Positions 14,957-24,196 of a DNA stretch of 64,000 nucleotides are shown piece after piece. Under the pieces are notes generated by a model. It was not told the DNA's origin. It worked only from the letters and a program-made list of their open reading frames with translations, and searched no databases. Every line of letters starts with the position of its first letter. The first letter of the stretch is position 1. Source of the stretch: Streptomyces sp. NBC_00377 (GTDB taxonomy: Bacteria > Actinomycetota > Actinomycetes > Streptomycetales > Streptomycetaceae); the NCBI RefSeq assembly GCF_036075115.1, contig NZ_CP107958.1:5580001-5644000 (forward strand), given 5' to 3'. Both the position numbers and the translations under genes were made by a program.

Positions 14957-17347
14957 ATGGCACCACGTACCAGCCGGCGCTCGAACCGACGGTCCGCCGC
15001 CGGACAGCCCGCCCACTCGTCAGGCGGCCACGCCGCGTCGTCCGCTCCACCGGCGACGGAGGACGCCTCGGAAGGTGAGCCGGCCGCCGGGCCGCGCAGT
15101 CCCGGGCGGCGGGCCTCCGGGCGGCGGTCCGGCCCCCGCCAGGGCCGGGGCCGGGCCCCGGGGCGCGCGGGCGGCGGCTCCGCACACGCCGCATCACCGT
15201 CCCCCGAACGCCGGCGTCTGGTGTCGCTCCGGCTGCGCCATCTGCTGCCGCTCGTCGTGCTCCTCGCGATGATGGCGATGCTGATGCTGCGCGGCTACGT
15301 GCACAGCGAGATCCTCGCCGACTACCGCATCCGCCCCGAGGCCGCCGCCGACAAGGTGCCGCAGTCGGTCCTCGACGGCGGGCCGGTCGTCGACACCCGC
15401 AACGGGCAGCAGACCAGTCTGGACGTGCCCGACCGCCGGATCGTGCTCACCTTCGACGACGGCCCCGACCCGGAGTGGACCCCCGAGGTTCTCGACGTCC
15501 TGAAGAAGCATCACGTGCACGCCGTCTTCTTCATCACCGGCACCATGGCCTCCCGCTACCCGGACCTGGTCCGGCGGATGGTCGACGAGGGCCACGAGAT
15601 CGGCCTGCACACCTTCAACCACCCCGACCTCTCCTACCAGTCGAAGAAGCGCATCGACTGGGAGCTGACCCAGAACCAGCTGGCCCTGGCGGGCGCCGCG
15701 GGCATCCGGACGTCCCTCTTCCGGCCGCCCTACTCCTCCAGCACGGACGCCCTCGACAACGCCTCCTGGCCGGTCACGCAGTACGTCGGCACCCGCGGCT
15801 ACCTCACCGTCTTCACCACCGCGGACAGCGAGGACTGGCGCAGGCCCGGGGTGCGGCAGATCATCCGCAACGCCACGCCCCGGGGCGGCCAGGGCGCGAT
15901 CGTCCTCATGCACGACTCCGGCGGCGACCGCCATCAGACGGTCCAGGCGCTCGACACCTACCTCCCCGAACTCCAGGGCAAGGGCTACCGGTTCGAGAAC
16001 CTCACCGAGGCCCTGGAGGCGCCGAGCGCACACACCCCCGTCACCGGGACCGACCTGTGGAAGGGCAAGGCCTGGGTCTTCCTGGTCGAGGCCTCCGACG
16101 ACGCCACCGGCGTCCTGGTCGTCGGTCTCGCCGTCATCGGCGTGCTCGTCTTCGCCCGTTTCGGGCTGATGCTCCTGCTCTCCGCGATGCACACCCGCCG
16201 TACCCGCCGCAAGGGCTTCGTCTGGGGACCCGACGCGCCCGTCACCGAACCGGCGTCGGTACTCGTCCCGGCCTACAACGAGGCCAAGTGCATCGAGAGC
16301 ACGGTCCGTTCGCTGATGAAAAGCGAGCACCCGATCGAGATCCTCGTCATCGACGACGGCTCCAGCGACGGCACCGCCCGCATCGTCGAGGACCTGCATC
16401 TGCCCGGTGTCCGCGTCGTCCGGCAGCTCAACGCGGGCAAGCCCGCCGCCCTGAACCGGGGCATCGCCAACGCCCGGCACGACCTCATCGTCATGATGGA
16501 CGGCGACACCGTCTTCGAGCCCTCCACGGTCGGTGAACTCGTCCAGCCCTTCGCCGACCCGCGGGTCGGCGCGGTCGCAGGCAACGCCAAGGTCGGCAAC
16601 AAGGACACGCTCATCGGCGCCTGGCAGCACATCGAGTACGTGATGGGCTTCAACCTCGACCGCCGTATGTACGACGTCCTGCGCTGCATGCCGACGATCC
16701 CCGGGGCGGTGGGGGCGTTCCGCCGCGCCGCGCTCGACCGGGTCGGCGGCATGAGCGACGACACCCTCGCCGAGGACACCGACATCACCATGGCCATCCA
16801 CCGGGACGGCTGGCACGTCGTGTACGCGGAGAAGGCGCGCGCCTGGACCGAGGCGCCCGAGTCCGTCCAACAGCTGTGGTCGCAGCGGTACCGCTGGTGC
16901 TACGGCACCATGCAGGCGATCTGGAAGCACCGCCGCGCCCTCGTCGAAAGCGGACCGTCGGGCCGCTTCGGCCGCGTCGGCCTGCCCCTCGTCTCCCTCT
17001 TCATGGTCGTCGCCCCGCTCCTCGCCCCGCTCATCGACCTCTTCCTCGTCTACGGCCTGATCTTCGGCCCCACCGGCAAGACGATCGCGGCCTGGTTCGG
17101 CGTCCTGACCGTCCAGGCGGGCTGCGCGGCGTACGCCTTCGTCCTGGACCGGGAACGCCTCACGCCCCTCATCTCGCTCCCGCTCCAGCAACTCCTCTAC
17201 CGCCAGCTGATGTACATCGTCCTGCTCCAGTCCTGGATCACCGCCCTCACCGGCGGCCGGCTGCGCTGGCAGAAACTCCGCCGCAAGGGCCAGGTGGCGG
17301 CACCGCCCGGTGCGCCGGCGGCCACCATGGACGCAGGAGCGGCCTGA
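14957..17347 (+). CDS. matB: MatB: bifunctional polysaccharide deacetylase / GT2 glycosyltransferase
   Basis: A 796-residue membrane enzyme. After a basic N-terminus and a first helix (HLLPLVVLLAMMAMLML) comes an extracytoplasmic NodB-type deacetylase: TFDDGPDP with D167-D168, HTFNHPDL, RPPYSS and HDSGGDR. Then there is a second helix and a cytoplasmic GT2 synthase domain: LVPAYNEAK, VIDDGSSDGT (D466-D467), MMDGDT (D515, D517), AEDTDI, and QRYRW at 643-647. Three C-terminal helices complete the pore. This is the plan of MatB, which makes poly-beta-1,6-N-acetylglucosamine for pellet formation and adhesion. The ATG at 14957 precedes the first homology; the frame is open far upstream through repeats. 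It overlaps the next gene at TGATG. Confidence 0.92.
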   Translation: MAPRTSRRSNRRSAAGQPAHSSGGHAASSAPPATEDASEGEPAAGPRSPGRRASGRRSGPRQGRGRAPGRAGGGSAHAASPSPERRRLVSLRLRHLLPLVVLLAMMAMLMLRGYVHSEILADYRIRPEAAADKVPQSVLDGGPVVDTRNGQQTSLDVPDRRIVLTFDDGPDPEWTPEVLDVLKKHHVHAVFFITGTMASRYPDLVRRMVDEGHEIGLHTFNHPDLSYQSKKRIDWELTQNQLALAGAAGIRTSLFRPPYSSSTDALDNASWPVTQYVGTRGYLTVFTTADSEDWRRPGVRQIIRNATPRGGQGAIVLMHDSGGDRHQTVQALDTYLPELQGKGYRFENLTEALEAPSAHTPVTGTDLWKGKAWVFLVEASDDATGVLVVGLAVIGVLVFARFGLMLLLSAMHTRRTRRKGFVWGPDAPVTEPASVLVPAYNEAKCIESTVRSLMKSEHPIEILVIDDGSSDGTARIVEDLHLPGVRVVRQLNAGKPAALNRGIANARHDLIVMMDGDTVFEPSTVGELVQPFADPRVGAVAGNAKVGNKDTLIGAWQHIEYVMGFNLDRRMYDVLRCMPTIPGAVGAFRRAALDRVGGMSDDTLAEDTDITMAIHRDGWHVVYAEKARAWTEAPESVQQLWSQRYRWCYGTMQAIWKHRRALVESGPSGRFGRVGLPLVSLFMVVAPLLAPLIDLFLVYGLIFGPTGKTIAAWFGVLTVQAGCAAYAFVLDRERLTPLISLPLQQLLYRQLMYIVLLQSWITALTGGRLRWQKLRRKGQVAAPPGAPAATMDAGAA

Positions 17348-18672
17348 TGAGCATCCGACCGACGGACGCCACGTCCGAGCTGCCCGAACTGCCCCCGCTC
17401 CCGCCGCCGACGCAGGACACCGGGCCGCGGCGGCACGGTCCCGAGGCGCAGGACCCGGAGCGCAACGGTCCCGACGGGGACGGTCCCGGGCATCAGAGTC
17501 CGCAGCAGCACAGTCCTGAGCAGCGGGGAGCGCGGAAGAAGGGGGGCGGCCGCGACCGCTACTTCGACCTCCTGCGGGCGGTCGCCCTCTTCCGGGTCGT
17601 CCTCTACCACCTGATGGGCTGGGCCTGGCTGCCCATCGTCTTCCCCTCCATGGGCGTGATGTTCGCGCTCGCCGGCAACCTGATGGCCCGCTCACTGGCC
17701 GGGCGGCCCGCGCTGGACGTCGTACGAGGCCGGCTGCGCAGGCTGCTGCCCCCGCTGTGGCTGCTGGGCGCGGTCGGCGTGACGGGCATGCTGCTGGGGG
17801 GCTGGGGCCCGGACGAAGAGGGGCACCCGGGCTGGTGGTGGTTCCACCTCGCCTACTGGATCCTGCCGCTGAGCGACCCGCCGTACGGCGAGGGCGTGCC
17901 CGGTGTGCACGGACTGATCGGCGACGGCTGGGCCGCCGACATCGGCGTTCCCCTCTGGTACATCCGCGCCTATCTCTGGTTCGTGCTGCTCTCCCCGCTG
18001 CTGCTGCGGGCCCTGCGCCGGCTGCCCTGGCCGACGATCGTCGCGCCCGTCGTCCTGTCCGCCGTGCTGGAGGCGGGCGTGCTCCCGGTGCCCGGCTGGC
18101 GGCTGGAGTCCCAGCTCAGCGACTTCGGCGCGTTCGGCGCGTGCTGGCTGCTGGGCATGGCGCACCAGGAAGGCATCCTGCGCCGCCTGCCCCGTTACGT
18201 GGTCCCGTCGCTGGCACCGGCGGTGGCGTCGGTCGGCCTCTGGTACGCCCTGGCCCATGACCTCAAGGAGGGGCACGACCTGGACGACATGCCCTTCGCC
18301 CAGTCCCTGTGGTCCTTCGCCGCGGTGCTGCTGCTCCTGCACCTCAGCCCGTCCTGGTCCGAGTGGCCGGGCCGGCTGCGCCGCTGGGAACGGTTGATCA
18401 CCCTCCTCAACTCCCGGGCCGTGACGATCTATCTGTGGCACAACGTGTGCATCGGAGTCGTCGAGGCCCTGTGGGACCGGCTGTGGGCCATCTCGTGGCT
18501 GGAGACCGACGCACCGTGGGTGCTGGAGAGTCCGTGGGCGCAGCTCCCGGCGATCTGGCTGCTCACCGCGGTCTGCGTCGTCTGCTTCGGCTGGGTGGAG
18601 GATCTGGCGGCCCGTCGCAAGCCCCGTCTGTGGCCGGACGGACGGGCCGGCGCGGGAACCCACCGGGGCTGA
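17347..18672 (+). CDS. Acyltransferase 3 family membrane protein
   Basis: A 441-residue integral membrane protein whose ATG overlaps the matB stop (TGATG), so it is translationally coupled to matB. A hydrophilic Pro/Gln-rich tail of about 65 residues precedes the acyltransferase-3 signature RYFDLLRAVALFRVVLYH, where the His is the likely catalytic residue, and about ten membrane helices follow. These enzymes move acyl groups, often acetyl or succinyl, onto extracytoplasmic glycans. In this position it probably modifies the MatB polysaccharide, which is inference from coupling. Confidence 0.85.
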   Translation: MSIRPTDATSELPELPPLPPPTQDTGPRRHGPEAQDPERNGPDGDGPGHQSPQQHSPEQRGARKKGGGRDRYFDLLRAVALFRVVLYHLMGWAWLPIVFPSMGVMFALAGNLMARSLAGRPALDVVRGRLRRLLPPLWLLGAVGVTGMLLGGWGPDEEGHPGWWWFHLAYWILPLSDPPYGEGVPGVHGLIGDGWAADIGVPLWYIRAYLWFVLLSPLLLRALRRLPWPTIVAPVVLSAVLEAGVLPVPGWRLESQLSDFGAFGACWLLGMAHQEGILRRLPRYVVPSLAPAVASVGLWYALAHDLKEGHDLDDMPFAQSLWSFAAVLLLLHLSPSWSEWPGRLRRWERLITLLNSRAVTIYLWHNVCIGVVEALWDRLWAISWLETDAPWVLESPWAQLPAIWLLTAVCVVCFGWVEDLAARRKPRLWPDGRAGAGTHRG

Positions 18673-18822
18673 ACGGCACGCTCGGCCCCGAACAGCACCT
18701 GCGCGCGCGGCTGTACGCCGTTCGCCCCGTTCGGGGTGCGTCCGCCGAGAGCCCTGGTGAGCATGGCCCGGTATGCCCGTCAACCGGACGGGCCGGGGCC
18801 CTGGGCTTCGGGATGGAGGAAC

Positions 18823-20541
18823 GTGAGCACGACGCGCCGGACGATCGTCCTTGCCATGACAGGCATGCTCGCCGCGGCACTCTCGGTCGGGACGGCCCTC
18901 GCCGGGCCCGTGGCCGACCACGGAGGACCCAAGCCGCCGGGGTCGACCCCTTCGCCGGGGGTTCCGGCCTACGGTGAGAAGCCGTCGCGGCCGGCCCGTC
19001 CGCCGGGGGTCCCGGCCTACGGTGAGAAGCCGAAGCCGAAGCCGAAGCCGTCGCGGCCGGTCCGTCCGCCGGGGGTTCCGGCCTACGGTGAGAAGCCGAA
19101 GCCGAAGCCGAAGCCGAAGCCGTCGCGGCCGGTCCGTCCGCCGGGGGTTCCGGCCTACGGTGAGAAGCCGAAGCCGCCGGGGTCTACCCCTCCACCGGGG
19201 GGTGGGGCCGGCGGTGAGGCGTGGGCATGGACCCAGCTGACCGGCCGGGGTACGCAGATCCGCTACGTGACCACCGACACCTCCGGGACGTGCCCCTCCG
19301 TGCGGTACACGGTGGGCGCCGTCAGGGCCGGCTACCAGATGCGGCTGCTGAGCCGTCCCGCGCCGCCGCAGTTCCCCACCACGGTGTGCGAGTTGGTCGT
19401 GCCGCTCGGGGCCCGTGCCGCGGTGCTCGCGCAGTCGACGGTCGCCGCGGCCGTGGTGCACCCCGCGAACCGTGAGCTTCCCCTGCCGAACTGGACCGCG
19501 ACCACGCGTCCCCGCACCATCGGCGTGATCGGCGACACCGGCTGCCGCGTCACGACGCCGGGTCCCGACCAGGACTGCGCCAACCACCAGACCGGCTGGC
19601 CGTTCCCGCGGATCGCCGGCAGCGCTGCCGCGGTGACGCATCCGGATCTCGCGATCCATGTCGGCGACTACCTCTACCGTGACGACCCGGCTCAGGCCAC
19701 GGACGCGGCCGCGAACCCGGGCTGCACGGCCGCGGGTGACAGATTCAGCTGGGGCTGCGTGGTCGCCGACTTCTTCAGACCGGCGGAAAGCCTGCTGGCG
19801 GTGGCGCCGGTCGTGCTGACGCGAGGCAACCACGAGGACTGCCGTACCCCACCCGCGACGGGCGGCGCGGGGGCCGCGTGGTTCCGCTACCTCGCCGACG
19901 ACCTCCGGAGCAACGGATCCTGCTCCCTCTACCCCGATCCCGTGGAGATCAGGGCAGGCGTCCTGCACCTCCTCTCCGTGGACTCCTCGTACGCCGATCC
20001 GGCCGACAGCGGAAGCATCACACAGCAGGCGATCTACACCCGGCAGTTCGAAGCCGTGAACCAGGCCGCGGGGCAGCAGCCGGGCCACGACTACTTCCTC
20101 GTCACCCACAAGCCGCTGTGGATGGTGAGATCGGCCGGCCCTCCGCCGCAGACGTTCACGCCCGTCCTCGACAAGGCCGTCGGCGGCACGACCCTCGGGC
20201 GGCTGGCCGACAACATCCGCATGGTGCTTTCGGGCCATGCGCACCTCTACCAGATGATCGATTTCGACACCGCGCGGCCACCGCAGCTGACGGTGGGCTT
20301 CTCCGGGGGAGACCCGCTGGAGCAGGGGCCGAACGACGCGGCCGTCATCGGGACACCGGTCGGGACGCCACCGCAGGCCGTCCATCACTCCCTCACCCAG
20401 GGAGGGGTCTTCGGGTACGCGGTCCTGAACCGCAACGCCGGAACCTGGGACCTCACCTCTCACGACCCGACCGGCGCCCTGCGCGGTCAGACCTGCACAC
20501 TGAGCAGAAACGCCGCCCACAAGGAGTTCGTCTGCCACTGA
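18823..20541 (+). CDS. Secreted metallophosphoesterase with Lys/Pro repeat stalk
   Basis: A 572-residue exported protein starting at GTG 18823 (GGAGGA upstream), with signal peptide TIVLAMTGMLAAALSVGTALAG. Four copies of a unit built on GVPAYGEKP, separated by KPKPKPK-type runs and SRPVRPP, form a stalk at about residues 45-115. The calcineurin-like domain shows all metal motifs: GDTG (D238), GDYLYRDD, GNHED (H337), THKPLW, and GHAH (H472, H474). Substrate unknown; family members are phosphatases or phosphodiesterases. The repeat stalk could bind the anionic cell wall. It follows the mat genes after 150 nt, same strand. Confidence 0.85.
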   Translation: MSTTRRTIVLAMTGMLAAALSVGTALAGPVADHGGPKPPGSTPSPGVPAYGEKPSRPARPPGVPAYGEKPKPKPKPSRPVRPPGVPAYGEKPKPKPKPKPSRPVRPPGVPAYGEKPKPPGSTPPPGGGAGGEAWAWTQLTGRGTQIRYVTTDTSGTCPSVRYTVGAVRAGYQMRLLSRPAPPQFPTTVCELVVPLGARAAVLAQSTVAAAVVHPANRELPLPNWTATTRPRTIGVIGDTGCRVTTPGPDQDCANHQTGWPFPRIAGSAAAVTHPDLAIHVGDYLYRDDPAQATDAAANPGCTAAGDRFSWGCVVADFFRPAESLLAVAPVVLTRGNHEDCRTPPATGGAGAAWFRYLADDLRSNGSCSLYPDPVEIRAGVLHLLSVDSSYADPADSGSITQQAIYTRQFEAVNQAAGQQPGHDYFLVTHKPLWMVRSAGPPPQTFTPVLDKAVGGTTLGRLADNIRMVLSGHAHLYQMIDFDTARPPQLTVGFSGGDPLEQGPNDAAVIGTPVGTPPQAVHHSLTQGGVFGYAVLNRNAGTWDLTSHDPTGALRGQTCTLSRNAAHKEFVCH

Positions 20542-20560
20542 GGTACGCCAAGGGCCGACG

Positions 20561-20606
20561 GAGGCGCCCCCACCTCCCTCTTCCGAGGGCTGGGCGGGGG
20601 CGCCTC
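20561..20606 (+). terminator. Terminator after the metallophosphoesterase
   Basis: GAGGCGCCCCC pairs with GGGGGCGCCTC (11 bp) with a 24-nt loop that can partly fold, 20 nt past the stop codon. Confidence 0.75.
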
Positions 20607-20647
20607 ACGCAACCTCTCACCGGGCCTGCGCGCAAGGTGAGAGCAAC

Positions 20648-20663
20648 GTTCCTTTCCGGTCAC
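20648..20663 (-). promoter_or_regulatory. Putative GlnR box upstream of narK
   Basis: Read on the minus strand the site is GTGAC-CGGAAA-GGAAC, close to the streptomycete GlnR pattern gTnAC-n6-GaAAC. It lies about 100 nt before the narK start, where nitrogen control would be expected. Confidence 0.45.
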
Positions 20664-20761
20664 CCACAGCCACAGTACGGAAACGCGCCCTCCCTACCTT
20701 CGGGACTCATCACCGCTCATCCCCCCGAACCACCCCAGCCCCGTAGCACCGTGGAGGCGTC

Positions 20762-22156
20762 ATGACAGCCCCGAGCACAGCCCCCGCACCGCCGTCCCCC
20801 GCGAAGAAGGGGAGCCGCTGGATCGAGGAGTGGGACCCGGAGAACGAGGCCTTCTGGAACGAGAAGGGCGAGAAGATCGCCCGCCGTAACCTCCTCTTCT
20901 CCGTCCTCTCCGAGCACATCGGCTTCTCGATCTGGACCCTGTGGTCCGTGCTGGTGCTCTTCATGGGCCCGGAGTACGGCCTCACCCCGGCCGACAAGTT
21001 CCTGCTGACGTCGATGGTGACGCTGGTCGGGGCGGTCGTCCGGGTTCCGTACACCTTCGCCGTCGCGGTCTTCGGCGGCCGGAACTGGACGATCATCTCG
21101 GCCGGCCTGCTCCTGATCCCCACCACCGCCGCTTTCGTGGTGATGAAGCCGGGGACCTCCTTCGACACGTTCCTCCTCGTCGGGCTGCTGGCGGGCATCG
21201 GCGGCGGCAACTTCGCCTCCTCGATGACCAACATCAACGCCTTCTTCCCCCTCCGTAAGAAGGGGTGGGCGCTGGGGCTCAACGCGGGCGGCGGCAACAT
21301 CGGTGTGCCGGTCCTCCAGCTGATCGGCCTCGCCGTCATCGGGGCGAGCGGCGGACCGCGCGTGCTGCTCGGGATCTACATCCCGCTGATCCTCGTCGCC
21401 GCCACCCTGGCCGCGCTGTACATGGACAACCTGGCGTCCGTGAAGAACGACACCGGCGCAGCGATCGACGCGGCGAAGGACGGCCACACCTGGATCATGT
21501 CCTTCCTCTACGTGGGGACGTTCGGCTCGTTCATCGGCTACAGCTTCGCCTTCGGGCAGGTCCTGACGAACCAGTTCGGCCGCACGCCCCTCCAGGCGGC
21601 CTACCTCACCTTCATCGGCCCGCTGCTCGGCTCCCTGATCCGCCCCGTCGGCGGCTGGCTCGCCGACCGCTACGGCGGCGCCCGCATCACCCTGTACAAC
21701 TACGTCGGCATGGCTGCCGCCACCGCCGTCCTGGTCTACGCCAGCATGCAGAAGTCGCTGCCGCTCTTCGTCTCCGTCTTCGTGGTGCTGTTCGTGCTCA
21801 GCGGCCTGGGCAACGGGTCGACGTACAAGATGATCCCCGGCATCTTCCAGGCCAAGGCCGTCGCCAAGGGGCTCGCGGGGGAGGAGGCGGCCGCCTACGG
21901 CCGGCGTCTGTCCGGGGCCTCCATGGGACTCATCGGGGCGGTCGGCGCGCTCGGCGGTGTCGGGATCAACCTGGCCTTCCGGCAGTCCTTCCTCTCCTAC
22001 GGCTCCGGCACCGGCGCCTTCGTCGCCTTCCTCGCCTTCTACGCGGTGTGCTTCGGGGTCACCTGGGCCGTATACCTTCGCCGCCCGGCCGGCCGGACCA
22101 CGGCGGGCAGTACCGCCTCCGAGGCGAAGCCGCAGCTCAGCTACGCCGAGGTGTGA
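20762..22156 (+). CDS. narK: Nitrate/nitrite transporter NarK (MFS)
   Basis: A 464-residue major-facilitator protein with 12 predicted helices and the two nitrate-signature segments of the NNP family: GGGNFASSMTNINAFFP in helix 5 and ALGLNAGGGNIGVP in the following region, plus RPVGGWLADRYGG. It moves nitrate and/or nitrite across the membrane. The ATG at 20762 has GGAGG at good spacing. The next gene is the nitrate/nitrite assimilation regulator nnaR. A GlnR-like box upstream suggests induction under nitrogen limitation. Confidence 0.92.
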   Translation: MTAPSTAPAPPSPAKKGSRWIEEWDPENEAFWNEKGEKIARRNLLFSVLSEHIGFSIWTLWSVLVLFMGPEYGLTPADKFLLTSMVTLVGAVVRVPYTFAVAVFGGRNWTIISAGLLLIPTTAAFVVMKPGTSFDTFLLVGLLAGIGGGNFASSMTNINAFFPLRKKGWALGLNAGGGNIGVPVLQLIGLAVIGASGGPRVLLGIYIPLILVAATLAALYMDNLASVKNDTGAAIDAAKDGHTWIMSFLYVGTFGSFIGYSFAFGQVLTNQFGRTPLQAAYLTFIGPLLGSLIRPVGGWLADRYGGARITLYNYVGMAAATAVLVYASMQKSLPLFVSVFVVLFVLSGLGNGSTYKMIPGIFQAKAVAKGLAGEEAAAYGRRLSGASMGLIGAVGALGGVGINLAFRQSFLSYGSGTGAFVAFLAFYAVCFGVTWAVYLRRPAGRTTAGSTASEAKPQLSYAEV

Positions 22157-22184
22157 CGTAACACCGGCGACATGTGGCCGAACC

Positions 22185-22212
22185 GAGCCTGTCATGCACC
22201 ATTGACAGGCTC
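22185..22212 (+). terminator. Hairpin between narK and nnaR
   Basis: GAGCCTGTC pairs with GACAGGCTC (9 bp, 10-nt loop). It lies 29 nt after the narK stop and about 45 nt before the nnaR start, and could reduce read-through. Confidence 0.5.
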
Positions 22213-22255
22213 GTCGGCATGTAGGTGCGAACGGGACTCGAGCGGGACGAGAGTG

Positions 22256-23431
22256 ATGTACGAGCAACAGCAGCGATCCGACACCGGCCCTCAGGGCGCC
22301 GTCGAACACGGGCCTCTCGCGGGCTTCACCGTGGGCGTGACGGCCGCGCGCCGGGCCGAGGAGCTCAGCGCGCTGCTCCAGCGGCGCGGGGCTGTGGTGC
22401 TGCACGCGCCGGCCCTGCGGATCGTGCCGCTCGCCGACGACGGCGAACTGCTCGCCGCCACGAAGGAACTCATCGACCTGGCGCCGGATGTCGTGGTCGC
22501 CACCACGGCCATCGGGTTCCGCGGCTGGATCGAGGCGGCCGACGGCTGGGGGCTCGGCGAGCAGCTGCTCGCCCGGCTCGGCGGGGTCGAGCTGCTGGCC
22601 CGCGGCCCCAAGGTCAAGGGCGCCGTGCGGGCCGCCGGGCTGACCGAGCAGTGGTCGCCGTCCAGCGAGTCCATGGCCGAGGTGCTCGACCGGCTGCTGG
22701 AGGAGGGTGTCGACGGGCGCCGGGTCGCCGTCCAGCTGCACGGTGAGCCGCTGCCCGGCTTCGTGGAGTCGCTGCGGGCCGCGGGCGCGGAGGTCGTGGG
22801 GGTGCCCGTCTACCGGTGGATGCCGCCGGAGGACGTGGCGCCGCTCGACCGACTCCTCGACGCCGCCGTCTCGCGCGGCCTGGACGCGATCACCTTCACC
22901 AGCGCGCCCGCCGCCGCGTCCCTGCTGTCCCGCGCGGAGCAGCGCGGACTGCTTCCCGAGCTGCTCGCCGCCCTCCACCACGACGTGCTGCCGGCCTGTG
23001 TCGGTCCGGTCACCGCGCTGCCGCTCCAGGCGCAGGGCGTGGACACCGTCTCCCCGGAGCGGTTCCGGCTCGGGCCGCTGGTGCAGTTGCTGTGCCAGGA
23101 GCTGCCGGGGCGGGCCAGGGCGCTGCCGATCGCCGGGCACCGGGTGGAGATCCGGGGGCACGCGGTGCTGGTCGACGGGTGTCTGAAGCCGGTGCCTCCG
23201 GCGGGGATGTCGTTGCTGCGGGCGCTGACCCGGCGGCCGGGGTGGGTGGTGCCCCGCTCCGACCTGCTGCGGGCGCTGCCCGGCGCCGGGCGTGACGAGC
23301 ACGCCGTCGAGACGGCGATGGCCCGTCTGCGGACGGCCCTCGGCGCGCCGAAGCTGATCCAGACGGTGGTGAAGCGGGGGTACCGGCTGGCGCTGGACCC
23401 GGCCGCGGACGCGAAGTACGCCGACGAGTAG
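22256..23431 (+). CDS. nnaR: NnaR: HemD-like domain fused to winged-helix DNA-binding domain
   Basis: A 391-residue protein. Residues ~20-265 match uroporphyrinogen-III synthase (GFTVGVTAARRAEEL, VVATTAIGFRGWIEAA, ITFTSAPAAASLL, ACVGPVTA). Residues ~290-385 form an OmpR-type winged helix (LLRALTRRPGWVVPRSDLLRALPG, AMARLRTALG, IQTVVKRGYRLAL). This fusion is NnaR, described in S. coelicolor as a DNA-binding co-regulator with GlnR of nitrate and nitrite assimilation genes, not as a haem enzyme. Its place after narK agrees. The start at ATG 22256 is chosen because homology begins soon after; upstream sequence includes the hairpin. Confidence 0.88.
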   Translation: MYEQQQRSDTGPQGAVEHGPLAGFTVGVTAARRAEELSALLQRRGAVVLHAPALRIVPLADDGELLAATKELIDLAPDVVVATTAIGFRGWIEAADGWGLGEQLLARLGGVELLARGPKVKGAVRAAGLTEQWSPSSESMAEVLDRLLEEGVDGRRVAVQLHGEPLPGFVESLRAAGAEVVGVPVYRWMPPEDVAPLDRLLDAAVSRGLDAITFTSAPAAASLLSRAEQRGLLPELLAALHHDVLPACVGPVTALPLQAQGVDTVSPERFRLGPLVQLLCQELPGRARALPIAGHRVEIRGHAVLVDGCLKPVPPAGMSLLRALTRRPGWVVPRSDLLRALPGAGRDEHAVETAMARLRTALGAPKLIQTVVKRGYRLALDPAADAKYADE

Positions 23432-23620
23432 GGGGGTTCTGTCCCTGCTCGTCCCGTCCCGTGGGCCGCCGCTCCGGGCGGCGCCCGCGGACCCTCCGCT
23501 TCCGCCCGCGGAGGGACTCGTCCGCGAAGGACGCCGGACGGCTGGTTATCGGCACCCGGCGCTGGCACTGTGAAGGGACGGTTTCCCGGGAAGTGCCCCT
23601 CGGTTGGCGGTGACACGCGC
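23432..23620 (+). other. Intergenic hairpins after nnaR
   Basis: Two GC-rich foldbacks follow the nnaR stop: GGGCCGCC/GGGCGGCGCCC around 23462-23486 and CCTCCGC/GCGGAGG around 23492-23515. They probably end the narK-nnaR transcript. No gene is seen. Confidence 0.4.
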
Positions 23621-24196
23621 ATGGACGAGCTCCGGTTCGACGCCGGGCGGGTCTGTCTCGACCTGCTGGCGACCGCGCACCCACTCGAACGGCTCGCGGC
23701 GGTCGCCCCGTTGTGCGCGTGGATCCGCGGCTGCGGACTGGTCCCGCCGGACACCCCGCTCACCCACGCCGGCCCCTCCTGGCCGCCCGCCTTCCGGGAA
23801 CTGCGGCGCGACACCGGGCGGTTGGTGCACGGATGGCTCGCCGGGAACGAGCCCGGGTCGTACGGCCAAGCCCTGGCCCGCGTCAACGAGGCCGCCCGGG
23901 CCGCGCCCCCGACCCCCCGTGCCGTGCCCGGTGAAGACGGAGGTCTCGTCCGCGAGTTGGCCGGGCCGCCCGCGTGCGCCGCGCTGCTGGCCGCCGTGGC
24001 CCGGGACGCGGTGGAGCTGCTCACCGATCCGGTAGCCCGGGCGGGGCTGCGGCAGTGCGCGGGCGACAACTGCCCGATCGTGTACGTGGACATGTCCCGG
24101 GGGCGCCGGCGGCGCTGGTGTTCGAGCGAGGTCTGCGGGAACCGCGAGCGGGTCGCGCGGCACCGCCGGCGGGCGGCACTCGCGTCACAGCCGTAA
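23621..24196 (+). CDS. ABATE/CGNR zinc-finger protein
   Basis: A 191-residue protein. The N-terminal part (FDAGRVCLDLLAT) is typical of the ABATE domain; the C-terminus holds the CGNR zinc finger: RQCAGDNCPIVYVD...RRRWCSSEVCGNRERVARHRRR, with four Cys in C-x4-C-x(n)-C-x4-C spacing. CGNR proteins are thought to be stress-responsive DNA-binding regulators; no target is evident. The ATG at 23621 has only a weak GGCGGTGA upstream. It lies alone between nnaR and the sigma factor. Confidence 0.8.
   Translation: MDELRFDAGRVCLDLLATAHPLERLAAVAPLCAWIRGCGLVPPDTPLTHAGPSWPPAFRELRRDTGRLVHGWLAGNEPGSYGQALARVNEAARAAPPTPRAVPGEDGGLVRELAGPPACAALLAAVARDAVELLTDPVARAGLRQCAGDNCPIVYVDMSRGRRRRWCSSEVCGNRERVARHRRRAALASQP

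Noticed and set aside
17692..20538. A 948-codon minus-strand frame opposite the acyltransferase and metallophosphoesterase
   Set aside because: Both plus-strand genes show full family motifs and correct starts; the minus frame has only low-complexity sequence.
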